Source of the DNA: Prochlorococcus sp. AG-402-C22
Lineage (GTDB): Bacteria > Cyanobacteriota > Cyanobacteriia > PCC-6307 > Cyanobiaceae
Assembly: GCA_003279535.1 (NCBI GenBank)
Contig: QCHO01000007.1
Location: 1-45,903, forward strand
Direction of reading: 5' to 3'
Length of the DNA stretch: 45,903 nt
Of the stretch, positions 28,942 to 37,652 are shown piece by piece. The translations under genes were made by a program, and so were the position numbers. Position 1 is the stretch's first letter, and each line of letters starts with the position of its first letter. The notes beneath the pieces were generated by a model that worked only from the letters and a program-made list of their open reading frames with translations, had not been told where the DNA came from and did no database searches.

Positions 28942-30171
28942 GTGATCGGTCCAAATAGTTTTCAAATTAGCAAAAATTGGTGGATTCAATTTCCATATCA
29001 TTTGAGGTTAATAACCAAGATAAGATTTTACGCTGCATTTGGTGCAGGAGGTGTTATTTATTTAACATCACTCATTTTTAATAACATTGGCTTATCAGCA
29101 ACAGATATTGGCTTGGGGTTTACCATATCCGCAATAATAGGTACCATAACGAGAATCTTCACAGGTAATTATCTAAATAAAATAGGTGGAATACAATTTC
29201 CACTAATAGCTTCATCAATACTAAGTATTGCTGGTAGCTTATGCCTAATTTTTTCAAGAGATACTTTTTTTTACATAATCGGACAATCATTTGTTGGGGC
29301 GGCTGCAGGTATATATTGGCCTGCCGCAGAATTCGGGGTGCCTTATTTTTGCCATCCAATCGACACGCGAAAAGCTTATGCTCTTGTTAGAAGTTCGGAG
29401 GCTTTAGGAATATTTCTAGGGGTATTCTTAGGGGGGTTTATGACGAACTTTTTGTATTCCAAATCAATTTTTATTAATGATATATTTTGTATGTTAGTTA
29501 TTACATTTTTTATATCAAGAAATAGTTCTTCTATCAAAAGAAACCTAGGAAATTCCCAAAAACAATTAATTAATCCAGTTGATCAAGGACAATTGAAATG
29601 GAATAAAAATTCCACAATAATAATTTTATCTATTTTATTGATAACTACTTCTTTAGCTTTGATTCAAGTAACTTTACCTTTGGATCTTGTTAAAGGTGGA
29701 GTATATAGGAATGCACTAAGTAAAGAAATTACTAGTCTTATAATTTCTATTCAGTTAATTTTGTTGTTGTTTTTACAATGGCCTATCGGTTCTTGGATAT
29801 CAAAGAAAGGAAGATTATTTGGATTGAAATTTAGTTTAATGAATTTCTCTTTCGCTTCATTTTTATTATTTATTTCTAGTTATTTAAATATCCCAGCTTT
29901 TTATTTTATTACTTTTTCATTGATATTAGTTAGTTTAGGGACTGCTTCATTTCTTCCAACATCAACTGATGTTGTTTTTAGGATAGCTCCTTCAAATAAA
30001 AAAGGTTTTGCACTTGCACTATTGTCTCAGTGTTTCGCTATGGGTTATTTTCTTGGACCATTTATTTCGGGACGAATATTAGACCTATTTGGTTATGCTT
30101 CAATAATCTGGCTTTCTATCTCATGTTGTTGCTTTATTGTATTTGCAATTCTATTTAAGAGATTATTTTAA
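28942..30171 (+). CDS. Major facilitator superfamily transporter
   Basis: A 409-residue protein with about 12 hydrophobic segments arranged as 6+6. The family signature is visible as DIGLGFTISAIIGTITRIF with GNYLNKIGG after helix 2, and the second-half counterpart is QWPIGSWISKKGR. The central loop (about residues 195-225) is hydrophilic. The substrate is unknown; drug/sugar-type MFS is the broad class. The GTG start lies 2 bp from the divergent hydrolase start, so the true start may be downstream (a TTG at 29002). Confidence 0.8.
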   Translation: MIGPNSFQISKNWWIQFPYHLRLITKIRFYAAFGAGGVIYLTSLIFNNIGLSATDIGLGFTISAIIGTITRIFTGNYLNKIGGIQFPLIASSILSIAGSLCLIFSRDTFFYIIGQSFVGAAAGIYWPAAEFGVPYFCHPIDTRKAYALVRSSEALGIFLGVFLGGFMTNFLYSKSIFINDIFCMLVITFFISRNSSSIKRNLGNSQKQLINPVDQGQLKWNKNSTIIILSILLITTSLALIQVTLPLDLVKGGVYRNALSKEITSLIISIQLILLLFLQWPIGSWISKKGRLFGLKFSLMNFSFASFLLFISSYLNIPAFYFITFSLILVSLGTASFLPTSTDVVFRIAPSNKKGFALALLSQCFAMGYFLGPFISGRILDLFGYASIIWLSISCCCFIVFAILFKRLF

Positions 30172-30539
30172 TTAATTTTTTCTAATTCAATAATTCTTCT
30201 CTCTCTTAAAAATAAGAAAAAAGGTGCAGAGAATGCAAATGCAATAAGAAAAGTTCCAATGTAAACAATCCACATATTCTTAATATTCAATTTTTTTGAT
30301 TCATTTACTATCCATATAAAAATAGCACTTGCACCTACTAACAAGTCTCTCGAAATTGACTGAGCTGCAGGGTTGGCATTTGCTAAGGAAATGAAGTTAT
30401 TGATATCAAAACTATTTCCATATTCTCTAGCAAATTCGAGATTTGCCATCATTGGAAGGACAGCACCTAAAATTGATAGAAAAAGGTAAAGATAAGATAG
30501 TATCTGTTTATTATCTTTTAAAATGTTAAATGAATTCAC
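30168..30539 (-). CDS. DUF2834 membrane protein
   Basis: A 123-residue protein with three hydrophobic segments (about residues 13-33, 65-81 and 88-110). The order of GAVLPM, then ISRDLLVGASAIFIWIV, then WIVYIGTFLIAFAFSAPFFL fits DUF2834, whose function is unknown. It converges on the MFS gene with a 4-nt stop overlap and is divergent from the PfkB kinase gene across 41 bp. Confidence 0.75.
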   Translation of the reverse strand: MNSFNILKDNKQILSYLYLFLSILGAVLPMMANLEFAREYGNSFDINNFISLANANPAAQSISRDLLVGASAIFIWIVNESKKLNIKNMWIVYIGTFLIAFAFSAPFFLFLRERRIIELEKIN

Positions 30540-30580
30540 TTGTCAAAAATATTTCTTTTAATAATAGTATTTAAAAGCTT

Positions 30581-31450
30581 ATGGCTGTTGAAAAAAATAA
30601 TAAACTTGAAGATCATAAATTTAAAAAAGGAAATTTAAATTTTGCTGTTGTTGGTCACGTTGAGTGGATAAATTTCTTAAAGGTGGATCAATTACCAAAA
30701 TCTGGAGTCATTTCTCATTCTGAAAATTCCCTTGAATATCCAGCTGGTGGAGGATCTATTATTGCGAAAACACTTTCTGAATTAACTTTAAATCAAATTC
30801 ATTTTTTTACAGCTTTAGGTAATGATGATTATGGAGATAGATGCTTCAAAATTCTTTCAAATATGGGAATAAAGTTACATGTGGCATGGCGTGACAAACC
30901 TACTAGAAGAGGGTTTAGTATGATTGACTCTCAAGGGGAGAGAGCAATAACAGTTATTGGAGAAAGGTTAGCTCCAAATTATAAAGACAACTTAGACTGG
31001 AGCATTTTAAAAAAAATGGACGGAATATTTATAACTGCATCTGATGCGGAGATTTTTAAAATGGCTAGATCAGCTCCAATACTTTGTACAACTCCAAGAG
31101 TGGGAATAAATACTATTAATAAATCGAATGTTAATCTGGATGGATTAATAGGCAGTAATCTTGATCCTGGCGAAGAGTTTTCTTTTTCTGAATTATTGGT
31201 AAAGCCCAAATACACTATTAAAACTGAGGGGGAGAAGGGGGGCATAATATTTCCAGGAGGAAGATATAAGGCTCTTAAAAACAAAAAACGAAAGGTTGAT
31301 TCTTATGGATGTGGCGACTCTTTCGCTGCCGGTATTCTTTATGGAATGGCATCTAATTGGGGTATAGATAAAAGCTTAAATCTTGCTAAAATAATAGGAA
31401 GAGAATCTAGTGAATTTTTTGGCCCATATGCAGAAAATGATGAAAAATAA
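30581..31450 (+). CDS. PfkB-family carbohydrate kinase
   Basis: A 289-residue ribokinase-fold kinase. The N-terminal signature is PAGGGSIIAKTLSEL followed by FFTALGNDDYGDRC. The C-terminal signature is SYGCGDSFAAGILYGMA with the catalytic base D246 and the anion hole just before it. The substrate cannot be read; sugar, nucleoside or phosphosugar are all possible. It is slightly short for the family. Two tiny membrane-protein genes follow at 7 and 2 nt spacing, suggesting one transcript. Confidence 0.85.
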   Translation: MAVEKNNKLEDHKFKKGNLNFAVVGHVEWINFLKVDQLPKSGVISHSENSLEYPAGGGSIIAKTLSELTLNQIHFFTALGNDDYGDRCFKILSNMGIKLHVAWRDKPTRRGFSMIDSQGERAITVIGERLAPNYKDNLDWSILKKMDGIFITASDAEIFKMARSAPILCTTPRVGINTINKSNVNLDGLIGSNLDPGEEFSFSELLVKPKYTIKTEGEKGGIIFPGGRYKALKNKKRKVDSYGCGDSFAAGILYGMASNWGIDKSLNLAKIIGRESSEFFGPYAENDEK

Positions 31451-31457
31451 GTGATTT

Positions 31458-31655
31458 ATGAGATTAATGAGTAAATCAAATAAAAATAAAAATATTCTGG
31501 TAGAAAACCTTATAGTTTTCTTTTTGTTTACTGTTTTTTTAGTTTTTAAATCTTTGAAAACTTTATCTAGAATTTTTACTTATGGAATCTTAAAAAAAGA
31601 AATATTAACTACTAAAAGTAACTTAGGTGTAGATATAAAAATAAAAATTAAATAG
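31458..31655 (+). CDS. 65-residue single-span protein, unknown
   Basis: A short frame with one hydrophobic segment (about residues 15-31) flanked by Lys/Asn-rich ends. Start candidates are the first ATG and an ATG at codon 4 (MSKSNKNK). No family is recognised. Support comes from tight spacing with neighbours (7 nt from pfkB, 2 nt to the next gene). Confidence 0.45.
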   Translation: MRLMSKSNKNKNILVENLIVFFLFTVFLVFKSLKTLSRIFTYGILKKEILTTKSNLGVDIKIKIK

Positions 31656-31657
31656 GA

Positions 31658-32011
31658 ATGATAAAATTTTTAGTTTTTTTAATTTTTGGAATTATTTTTT
31701 TGCTTTTTATAAAAATTAATCATAAAAAAACAAAGAACGAAAAATTAAATAAATTTAAAAATAAACTGCAGAGCACAGAAACAAATATTGAAAGAATTTT
31801 TTTAAGAGAGGAAGAAAAAACTTTTTCAAACCCAAATATAAATATCTTTATTGGGATCTACGATAACGAAGATAATATAAATAGAAAATCAAATATACAT
31901 AGAGCAAGGCTTTCAAAATTCAATAAATCTAAATTAAATGGTGAAATGATATTTCAAGACGATGAAAAAAGAATTTATAAAATTAAAAACGGCAAGAAAG
32001 TTTATTTATAG
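31658..32011 (+). CDS. 117-residue membrane-anchored protein, unknown
   Basis: The N-terminal hydrophobic helix covers residues 3-20, followed by a long, highly basic and polar stretch. The C-terminal part has a more structured look: NIFIGIYDNEDN, then IFQDDEKRIYKIKNGKKVYL. No family is recognised. It starts 2 nt after the 65-residue gene and converges on the pentapeptide gene. Confidence 0.55.
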   Translation: MIKFLVFLIFGIIFLLFIKINHKKTKNEKLNKFKNKLQSTETNIERIFLREEEKTFSNPNINIFIGIYDNEDNINRKSNIHRARLSKFNKSKLNGEMIFQDDEKRIYKIKNGKKVYL

Positions 32012-32020
32012 TTTTAATTT

Positions 32021-32539
32021 CTAACTACACTCAAGACTTTCTCTTGTTGAAACTCCTGTTTTTGGATTGATCCCATCAGCAATTTCACAAAGATTTCTTT
32101 GGTCTTCGCTGTCAAGAATGGCGTAAGAAAAATCTGCTCCTTCTATTTGAGCCCCTGCAAAACTGCTGCCTGATGCGATCATATTTATTAAAACAGCATT
32201 TCTAAGATCTGTTTTTTGGAAATTAACTCGATCAGAAAGAGTATCGGTCAGGTCGATTCCATTTAAATTAGAACCTTTTAAATCAGATAGTGTTAATGTA
32301 GTCCCATGTAAATCAACATCACTAAAATCTGCGTCTCTCGCAACTGCCCCAGCTATAGAAGACAAATGAAGATCCTCTCCGTGGAAATCAAATCCTGTAA
32401 TATTAGATCTTACATAACTTGGGACTTCATCTCCTTCTCCCTTAACAGCAACATTCGCCCCAGCAAAAACTGGAGAGGATAAAACTAAGAAAGAAAAAGT
32501 TATGCATAAAAAATATTTTAAAATTCTAAAAAATTTCAT
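32021..32539 (-). CDS. Secreted pentapeptide-repeat protein
   Basis: A 172-residue protein with a signal peptide (residues 1-26, ending SSPVFAG) and a pentapeptide-repeat helix made of A(D/N)LXX-like units: [20 protein letters not shown], then [22 protein letters not shown] and [13 protein letters not shown]. The C-terminal tail has two Cys (C151 region and the penultimate C171). Proteins of this shape are common in the cyanobacterial thylakoid lumen. Function is unknown. Confidence 0.85.
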   Translation of the reverse strand: MKFFRILKYFLCITFSFLVLSSPVFAGANVAVKGEGDEVPSYVRSNITGFDFHGEDLHLSSIAGAVARDADFSDVDLHGTTLTLSDLKGSNLNGIDLTDTLSDRVNFQKTDLRNAVLINMIASGSSFAGAQIEGADFSYAILDSEDQRNLCEIADGINPKTGVSTRESLECS

Positions 32540-32622
32540 ATTAAAAAATTTGGATGATTTTATTTTATAACAATTAGATAATTTTTAAAATTGATGTATA
32601 AATTTGGAACTCCTTTTTAAGA

Positions 32623-33165
32623 TTATTTAACACTATAAATTTTAAATCTAGGCTCTAAATTAGTTATACAATCTAGAAGTTTTTTGTTATCTTTGCTATT
32701 AGTAACCTTAAATTCAGATTCAACTGTACCGCCTTTATCTCTAATGGCTTGATTTAAAACTATGGAACCGTTTTCGTCAGATACTGATCTATGAAAAGTT
32801 CCTCTAGGTATCTTTAGAATATATCCGCATGATTCTAATCTGACTTTATAAAAAGGATAATCCCACCCAAAATTAACAAGAAAAAATGTTCTACCCCCAG
32901 AGATAGCTAATAGATTATCTTCTTGATTGTGATGTATGTAAAATTGCCAATTATTAAATTCCTCTTCATTTGGGGGACTAACTGCAGGACCGCTGTGAAT
33001 AACTAGATCTCTATAATTTGATTCATTAATACTAATATCAAAAAATCTAACATCTTTTGTATCGCGAAATTTTTCATAGCTTATCAATTCAAACATTTTT
33101 GATTTGTTAGATTTGATAACTGGAATTTCTAAGCTTGAGTTCAATTTTCTTTTAAGATTAAACAA
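32623..33165 (-). CDS. Cupin-like protein, unknown function
   Basis: A 180-residue protein with a single RmlC-like cupin fold, inferred from the spaced motifs NWQFYIHHNQEDNLLAISGG (His pair and acidic residue on the first metal-binding strand pair) and GYILKIPRGTFHRSVSDENG (second His). A shorter start at codon 24 (MFELISYEKF) would remove an unconserved, basic leader. It lies 117 bp downstream of the transglutaminase gene on the same strand and may be part of that unit. The reaction is unknown. Confidence 0.65.
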   Translation of the reverse strand: MFNLKRKLNSSLEIPVIKSNKSKMFELISYEKFRDTKDVRFFDISINESNYRDLVIHSGPAVSPPNEEEFNNWQFYIHHNQEDNLLAISGGRTFFLVNFGWDYPFYKVRLESCGYILKIPRGTFHRSVSDENGSIVLNQAIRDKGGTVESEFKVTNSKDNKKLLDCITNLEPRFKIYSVK

Positions 33166-33282
33166 ATGAAAACAGATATATTTCTCTAAGAACGTATCAA
33201 TGAATACTAAATAAGAAACATATTTTCATTTATCTCTCTTTATTATTTTTAGTGGGTTAGATAAAAATATATGTTTAAAGTT

Positions 33283-34140
33283 TTATTTTATTTCAATAGG
33301 TTTGATTTCCCAGGATAGAGTATTTTCTAAATTATTTTTTCCTACAAAGTTGCCAGTAATTACAGAAGTTAAATTTGATTTGGAAGAAGATACCAATGTT
33401 AAATATCTTTCGTCAATTAATCCCTTTCCGCTTGGATCAAAACCTCTCCAACCAGCACCTGGAATATATAACTCAGCCCAAGCGTGTAAATCCAACTCAG
33501 AGGGTAACGGATCTTCAAAATGATAGCCACTTACAAACCTGCTTGGGATACCAATAGACCTACAAGATTCAACCATAAGCATTGCTAAATCTCTGCATGA
33601 ACCTATACGTTCTTTAAGTGTTCTGCTCGCTGGCCATGCAGGACCTGAATGTCTTTTTGTATATTTAACCCGATCTTGAATAATCTCTATTAATTGATAG
33701 ATGAATGATAATGCGTTATTAAAACTTCCTGCTAATGCTTCTTGGGCAAGTTCAACGGCAGAGGGATCGTGTTGTCCATTTGGCATCCATCCCTCTAATG
33801 CCCCTTGTAAATCTCTGTTAATAATGCTTTTACAAAAAGGTAATGTTAGATCTCTATTTTTTACCCCGTCAATAATATTTGGATGTTTGATGGTCTCAAC
33901 TTCGCTAATTGATTCAATAATTAAATTATCTGTTAATCCGTTGAATCTAATTCGATTAATCTCTTCGCCACTTGCAGCAAGTAATGGATAAATAATTTCT
34001 GGTTCTGGGGTTATTTTTAACTCAAAATTCTTCAACTTTTGGAATCCATTTGACCTTGGCTTTATACACAATCTATGCTCGCCTAATTGAACAGGGTCTT
34101 CATATTTATATTCAAGTTTGTGAATGTATTTAATTCTCAT
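33283..34140 (-). CDS. Transglutaminase-like peptidase-fold protein
   Basis: A 285-residue protein. Residues 1-90 form the beta-rich N-terminal domain usual in this family. The transglutaminase core has the full Cys-His-Asp triad: C182 in ERIGSCRDLAMLM, H219 in LDLHAWAELY, and D235 in WRGFDPSGKG. Such proteins are predicted to be peptidases or amide-bond-forming enzymes. It is the last gene of a three-gene cassette (11 nt after the alpha-E gene), a widespread but poorly understood association with circularly permuted ATP-grasp ligases. Confidence 0.92.
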   Translation of the reverse strand: MRIKYIHKLEYKYEDPVQLGEHRLCIKPRSNGFQKLKNFELKITPEPEIIYPLLAASGEEINRIRFNGLTDNLIIESISEVETIKHPNIIDGVKNRDLTLPFCKSIINRDLQGALEGWMPNGQHDPSAVELAQEALAGSFNNALSFIYQLIEIIQDRVKYTKRHSGPAWPASRTLKERIGSCRDLAMLMVESCRSIGIPSRFVSGYHFEDPLPSELDLHAWAELYIPGAGWRGFDPSGKGLIDERYLTLVSSSKSNLTSVITGNFVGKNNLENTLSWEIKPIEIK

Positions 34141-34151
34141 TAATAAAATTC

Positions 34152-35093
34152 TTAATTAATAAAATATTTTTCTTGAATGAGATCATTTAGTTTATTTAAA
34201 TCAATTTGCAATGAATCGATTGCCTCATGTAAACCATCATTAATTATATCTTCAATTCTGATATAACTCCACTTTGCTTTAAGCAAACCTCTCATGCATT
34301 CTAATTCTGAAGGATTTTCAGGAGGAGGTGAGGTATCTATCATCTTAAGAGTATTGCTTATCCCATCAAGACAGTATCTTACAGATCTTGGAAAAATTGG
34401 ATCAAGTAAAAGGAATCTTGCAACTGAATTAGGCCTTATAGAATTTTGCTCCGCTTTCCTAAACATTTGATAAGCTCCAGCTGAGCGTAAAAGAGCAATC
34501 CATTGCAACTCATCTAGAACACCTCCAAGTTCATCCAAGCTGGGAAGAAGTAAGTAATATTTAACATCTAAAATTCTGGACGTTTTGTCAGCTCTTTCAA
34601 TCAATCTTCCAAGTATGCTAAATCTCCAAGCAAGGTCTTTACTTAGAGTCGCATCTGTAATTCCATAAAAGAGCTGACATTCCCTTCTTATTTCACTTAA
34701 TTGTTCTTGTCTTGGTTTATTCCATATTGCCTCTCCTTCTTGCATATTCCAATATAAGATATTAATCTGCTCCCACATTTCCGTGGTCAACACGTCCCTT
34801 ATTTGTCGTGCATTTTCTCTTGCCATTTGAATGCAAGAAATTATGCTGTTTGGATTTAAACGATCTCTTATTAAGAAATTAATAACGTCATCAGGTTTTT
34901 TCTCTGGAAATCTTTTATCAAAAGATTCTCTATCACTTGAAGCCTCAATTAATGGGAGCCAAGGTTCTGCGCTTCCTGGTGGACAATCTAATGACATTGC
35001 TTCACTTACTTCCACGAAACGAGATATATTTTCTGCACGTTCTAAATAACGATTGATCCAATAAAGAGATTCTGCTACACGACTTAAAAGCAT
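34152..35093 (-). CDS. Alpha-E domain protein (DUF403)
   Basis: A 313-residue all-helical protein. The N terminus MLLSRVAESLYWINRYLERA is the diagnostic alpha-E motif (RVAESLYWxxRYxERAE), with EMWEQINILYWNM and RLIERADKTSRILDVKYY further on. It is always found beside circularly permuted ATP-grasp and transglutaminase-like genes, and its biochemical role is unknown. It begins 1 nt after the ATP-grasp stop, so the two are translationally coupled. Confidence 0.93.
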   Translation of the reverse strand: MLLSRVAESLYWINRYLERAENISRFVEVSEAMSLDCPPGSAEPWLPLIEASSDRESFDKRFPEKKPDDVINFLIRDRLNPNSIISCIQMARENARQIRDVLTTEMWEQINILYWNMQEGEAIWNKPRQEQLSEIRRECQLFYGITDATLSKDLAWRFSILGRLIERADKTSRILDVKYYLLLPSLDELGGVLDELQWIALLRSAGAYQMFRKAEQNSIRPNSVARFLLLDPIFPRSVRYCLDGISNTLKMIDTSPPPENPSELECMRGLLKAKWSYIRIEDIINDGLHEAIDSLQIDLNKLNDLIQEKYFIN

Positions 35094-35094
35094 A

Positions 35095-36537
35095 TTATTT
35101 GCCTACGACCCATGTATCTTTGCATCCTCCTCCTTGAGAAGAGTTTACGACTAAGGATCCCTTTTTTAAGGCTACCCTTGTTAGCCCACCTGGGCTCACC
35201 CATGAATCTTTTCCTCTTAATATGTATGGTCTTAAATCAACATGACATGGATATAGCTCACCATCGCATAAGGAAGGTACAGTAGATAATTCTAATGTTG
35301 GTTGAGCGATAAAATTTCTAGGATTTTTTCTAATTTTATTAGCAAATTCTTGTATTTCAGTGGTTGTTGAGTGAGGCCCAATTAACATTCCATAACCCCC
35401 TGCTTCAGCGACAGACTTAACAACAAGTTTTGATAAATTTTCTAGAACATATTCTCGATCTTTTTGGTAATGACAAATATATGTTTCTACATTTTTAATA
35501 ATCATTTCTTCATCAAGATAATATTTAATCATTTTTGGAACAAAAGAATAAATCATTTTGTCATCTGCTATTCCAGTCCCAGGGGCATTTGCTAAAGCAA
35601 CATGACCTGCCTTGAATACATCAAGCAATCCTCTTACACCAAGACAGGAATCTTTTCTAAAACTAAGAGGATCTAAGAAATCATCATCAATTCGCCTATA
35701 AATGACATCTACTCTTTTTAATCCAGAGGTAGTTTTTAAATATACATAATCATCATTACAAACTAAGTCATGACCTTGTACTAGTTGGATGCCCATTTCT
35801 TGAGCTAAATAACTATGTTCAAAATACGCACTATTAAAAATTCCTGGAGTTAATAGAACTATTTTGGGAGTGTCTGTCCAAACAGCAAGTTCTTGAAGAG
35901 TTTTTAAAAGATATGATGGATATTCATCAATTGGTTTTACTATTCTTCCAGAGAAAAGATTAGGAAAGATATTTTTCATAACTAATCTATTTTCTAGAAA
36001 GTAAGCAACCCCAGAAGGACACCTTAAATTATCTTCTAAAACATGCCAATCTCCACTTCTATCTCTTATAAGATCAAGTCCTGAAATTTGACACCATTTA
36101 TTTAATGGAGGTTTGAAGCCTATCATTTGAGGTCTAAAACCCTCTGAACTCTCTATTAACTCTCTTGGAATTATTCCGTCATTAATTATATTTTGAGAGT
36201 TATATATATCATCTAAAAATAAATCAATTGCCTCAAGCCTTTGTTTTAGGCCTTTTTCTAATATTACCCAATCATCTTTACTAATTATTCTAGGAAGTGG
36301 ATCAAAAGGTAATATTCTCTCAGTACCTTTTAAACCAGTATCGTTTAATCTAAAAGTTGCGCCATGTCTTAGCAATAACTTTTTTGCTGCAGAATGATTC
36401 CTGTTTAATTCTTCAAGACCCATATTATCTAAAGAGGTCAGAAGTGGATTTAATATTTCTCTAGCAGAATTAACATTATCTTTGAAATATTCATCAAAAC
36501 TATTTTTAGGAAGATAACTTGAAAACATATATTTCAT
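35095..36537 (-). CDS. Circularly permuted ATP-grasp type 2 protein
   Basis: A 480-residue protein of the DUF404/DUF407 ATP-grasp family. Key segments are RPQMIGFKPP, the metal-binding DWHVLEDNLRCPSGVAYFLE, NAPGTGIADDKMIYSFVPK, and the nucleotide-binding stretch LVVKSVAEAGGYGMLIG near residue 380. Comparative genomics links this family with alpha-E and transglutaminase-like partners and predicts formation of an amide or peptide bond, but the substrate is unproven. It is the first gene of the leftward cassette; 128 bp upstream separate it from the rightward 78-residue gene. Confidence 0.92.
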   Translation of the reverse strand: MKYMFSSYLPKNSFDEYFKDNVNSAREILNPLLTSLDNMGLEELNRNHSAAKKLLLRHGATFRLNDTGLKGTERILPFDPLPRIISKDDWVILEKGLKQRLEAIDLFLDDIYNSQNIINDGIIPRELIESSEGFRPQMIGFKPPLNKWCQISGLDLIRDRSGDWHVLEDNLRCPSGVAYFLENRLVMKNIFPNLFSGRIVKPIDEYPSYLLKTLQELAVWTDTPKIVLLTPGIFNSAYFEHSYLAQEMGIQLVQGHDLVCNDDYVYLKTTSGLKRVDVIYRRIDDDFLDPLSFRKDSCLGVRGLLDVFKAGHVALANAPGTGIADDKMIYSFVPKMIKYYLDEEMIIKNVETYICHYQKDREYVLENLSKLVVKSVAEAGGYGMLIGPHSTTTEIQEFANKIRKNPRNFIAQPTLELSTVPSLCDGELYPCHVDLRPYILRGKDSWVSPGGLTRVALKKGSLVVNSSQGGGCKDTWVVGK

Positions 36538-36665
36538 CGTTTAATAATTTTTACTTTAGCTGCAAATCTTTATTCGTATTTATGGCTACCAAAAATAATA
36601 TCTCTTTACTCGTTCTATTTCATTATTTTGATCATTGAAGTATATTTCTTAAAAATCTAAAAAGT

Positions 36666-36902
36666 ATGAGTTCTAGTAATTGGCAATTTGTTTTTTTTAG
36701 ATATTTCGCAAGCTTTCTTTTTATACTCTCTCACAGTTTGCTGGTTCTTGATCATCTACCAGTAGGGGCGGCTCTTCACGGACTTGGAGAAGTTTTTATT
36801 GCGCCTTGGGCTTTTAGGGAAAGAGCATGGGATCTTGTTGTTATTGCAGTTTTATTTTTCTTCTTCGATATTTGGGGACTTATAAACACTCCTTGGAATT
36901 AA
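36666..36902 (+). CDS. 78-residue membrane protein, unknown
   Basis: Two hydrophobic segments (about residues 7-27 and 57-72) flank a conserved-looking loop, HLPVGAALHGLGEVFIAPWA. The aromatic-rich C terminus is DIWGLINTPWN. No named family is recognised, but the composition is clearly that of a real membrane protein. See the possible decayed relative at 37909. Confidence 0.65.
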   Translation: MSSSNWQFVFFRYFASFLFILSHSLLVLDHLPVGAALHGLGEVFIAPWAFRERAWDLVVIAVLFFFFDIWGLINTPWN

Positions 36903-36933
36903 TTGATATTATTTATTTACTAGTTCAAGGGAA

Positions 36934-37167
36934 ATGATATTAAAAATGAAGTCTGATTTTTATCAAATTTATAAAATCATTTCTCTTTTACTACTTACGA
37001 ATATTTCCAATCTATATGCACATAATTTAATTAATGGTGGTTGCAAAGAACATTGTGGGCAAAAAGTTAAAGTAATAAATAATAAAAACAAATTAAAAAA
37101 TGTTGATGATCATATAAATATTGAGAGTAAAAATTCTTGTTTAAATAAATCACTATGCAGAGGTTGA
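36934..37167 (+). CDS. Small secreted cysteine-containing protein, unknown
   Basis: A 77-residue frame (or 73 from the ATG at codon 5). It has a signal peptide with likely cleavage after SNLYA, then HNLINGGCKEHCGQKV with C37 and C41 in a CX3C arrangement, and a C-terminal C69/C75 pair. With adjacent His, this could bind metal or form disulfides in the periplasm; that is inference only. It starts 31 nt after the 78-residue gene. Confidence 0.5.
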   Translation: MILKMKSDFYQIYKIISLLLLTNISNLYAHNLINGGCKEHCGQKVKVINNKNKLKNVDDHINIESKNSCLNKSLCRG

Positions 37168-37191
37168 CCTTTCGAGATTTTTTAAATTGTT

Positions 37192-37467
37192 TTATGAAAT
37201 TGTTTCTTTGATTATTATCACTAAAGTACTATTTGCTTGATAATTTTTATTAGGAGGATTTATTTGATTTTTAATTAAAAAAATAAAAGTATATATTAAT
37301 GGTAGAAGTAATGATGACGCAGCAACTAAAGCAATTATCTGGTTCAACCTAATAAATGGTTTTTTTATAAGATCCTCTCCGCACAAGCCACAAATTAAAG
37401 TACCTTTTGAGGTTTGTTTTTGAAATTGATATTTAGGATTGCAATATGGGCAATAATATCGAACCAT
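37192..37467 (-). CDS. Zinc-ribbon membrane protein, unknown
   Basis: A 91-residue protein with an N-terminal zinc ribbon of two CxxC knuckles, YYCPYCNPKY (C6, C9) and LICGLCGEDL (C26, C29), followed by a transmembrane segment (about residues 44-68) and a polar tail. Proteins of this kind are widespread small membrane zinc ribbons with no assigned function. The stop is 24 bp from the stop of the convergent Cys-containing gene. Confidence 0.7.
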   Translation of the reverse strand: MVRYYCPYCNPKYQFQKQTSKGTLICGLCGEDLIKKPFIRLNQIIALVAASSLLLPLIYTFIFLIKNQINPPNKNYQANSTLVIIIKETIS

Positions 37468-37529
37468 TTTTAAATGTTATTGTTTTAATAATTATCTATA
37501 AAAATAGAAGAAAGTCATCTTATTAAAAA

Positions 37530-37557
37530 AAAAGAAGGCTTATTTAAGCCCTCTTTT
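37530..37557 (-). terminator. Strong hairpin terminator, leftward
   Basis: A two-part inverted repeat, AAAAGA and GGCTTA on the left with TAAGCC and TCTTTT on the right, one A-C mismatch between the two blocks and a 2-nt nominal loop. Read leftward it is followed by a run of nine or more T residues; read rightward by only four. It therefore terminates a leftward transcript, yet the annotated leftward gene (37192-37467) lies after it, so it must end something encoded to its right. Confidence 0.75.
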
Positions 37558-37652
37558 ATCAATTACTTATATTTTTTGCTGAAGTTAATAACGCACCTAA
37601 ATCAGGGATCCTTGTTGCTAACTTCTATTAAGCTAATGCTCACCAAAATTAA

